Notes under the pieces: model-generated
Told to the model about the DNA's origin: nothing
The model's database searches: none
The model's input: only the letters and a program-made list of their open reading frames with translations
Shown here: positions 12,080 to 12,189 of the stretch, piece after piece
Position numbering within the stretch: the first letter of the stretch is position 1
Layout of the letters: every line of letters starts with the position of its first letter
Made by a program: the position numbers and the translations under genes
Source of the DNA: JAVZGQ01 sp038998365
GTDB taxonomy: Archaea > Aenigmatarchaeota > Aenigmatarchaeia > CG10238-14 > SCSR01
Direction: 5' to 3'
Assembly: GCA_038998365.1 (NCBI GenBank)
Contig: JAVZHJ010000023.1
Span: forward strand, 1 to 12,189
DNA length: 12,189 nt

Positions 12080-12189
12080 CTTTTTCCGGCAAAAGTCTCA
12101 AACCAAATTTCTCAGATAAAATTCTCATCATCATCCCAGGTTTTAAATTTTGTTCTCGTGCTATTTCTTTCGGGATTCTGATAGCAATA
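12075..12189 (-). CDS. AbrB/MazE/SpoVT-type DNA-binding protein, C-terminal part (5' end outside the window)
   Basis: The last 37 codons and TAA stop of a gene running off the right edge are visible. They encode AIRIPKEIAREQNLKPGMM followed by RILSEKFGLRLLPEKE. The A-I-R-I-P-K-E/x pattern, then L-K-x-G and a terminal beta strand, is the swapped-hairpin AbrB domain found in MazE-like antitoxins and stand-alone archaeal regulators. The N-terminal strand and most of the first half lie outside. No toxin gene follows on the same strand; the next gene is the ZIP transporter, 26 bp downstream. It may be a free-standing regulator, or its partner may lie upstream, outside the window. Confidence 0.75.
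   Translation of the reverse strand, partial: IAIRIPKEIAREQNLKPGMMMRILSEKFGLRLLPEKE

Noticed and set aside
1..12189. CRISPR arrays, insertion sequences or replication origin
   Set aside because: No regularly spaced direct repeats, transposase genes, terminal inverted repeats or Cdc6/Orc1-linked repeat clusters were seen.

Overview
The window is archaeal. It carries an archaeal histone (4791-5003), aIF5A with a hypusine-type loop (4401-4790), transcription factor TFB (8869-9804), a Nob1-type PIN plus zinc-ribbon nuclease (5047-5517), and the 3' part of a 23S rRNA (1-~386). Most start codons have an AT-rich TATA-like element about 20-30 nt upstream, as expected for leaderless archaeal mRNAs. 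The DNA is AT-rich, many proteins are short or unknown, and intergenic space is minimal. This suggests a small-genome archaeon, possibly a DPANN lineage, but I cannot place it more precisely from sequence alone.

Layout: 1-386 is the 23S rRNA tail (+), followed by about 110 bp of T-rich DNA with no visible 5S gene. 499-3493 is read on the minus strand: a divided ABC-2 exporter (ATPase then permease, ATGA overlap), NAD kinase, then a 91-residue unknown. 3562-4398 (+) is a class II HDAC-like deacetylase that meets, tail to tail, the minus-strand histone-aIF5A operon. The histone shares a 43-bp divergent promoter with Nob1 (+). Next come a secreted cysteine-rich membrane protein (-), a saccharopine-dehydrogenase-family oxidoreductase (+), two small unknown genes (-) and a 247-residue unknown (+). 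TFB (+) abuts a LAGLIDADG-endonuclease-like protein with a C-terminal winged helix (-). The window ends with a small zinc-ribbon protein (+), a ZIP metal transporter (-) and the 3' end of an AbrB/MazE-type gene (-).

Two architectural traits recur. All five convergent gene pairs are packed from an 18-bp overlap to a 2-bp gap, so transcription must end inside the opposing gene. Divergent pairs are separated by about 40-100 bp holding TATA-like elements for both directions.

Functionally the window mixes information processing (rRNA, Nob1, aIF5A, histone, TFB) with a deacetylase and an oxidoreductase that could, by inference only, touch polyamine or lysine chemistry linked to aIF5A or histone. 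The most unexpected single observation is in the 23S sarcin-ricin loop, where the near-universal GAGA tetraloop reads GAAA. Other points of note are the endonuclease-like gene with a disrupted-looking 5' end, a perfect 15-bp palindrome upstream of the zinc-ribbon promoter, and strong enrichment of AAGCTT with two gaps that coincide with foreign-looking or AT-richer genes.
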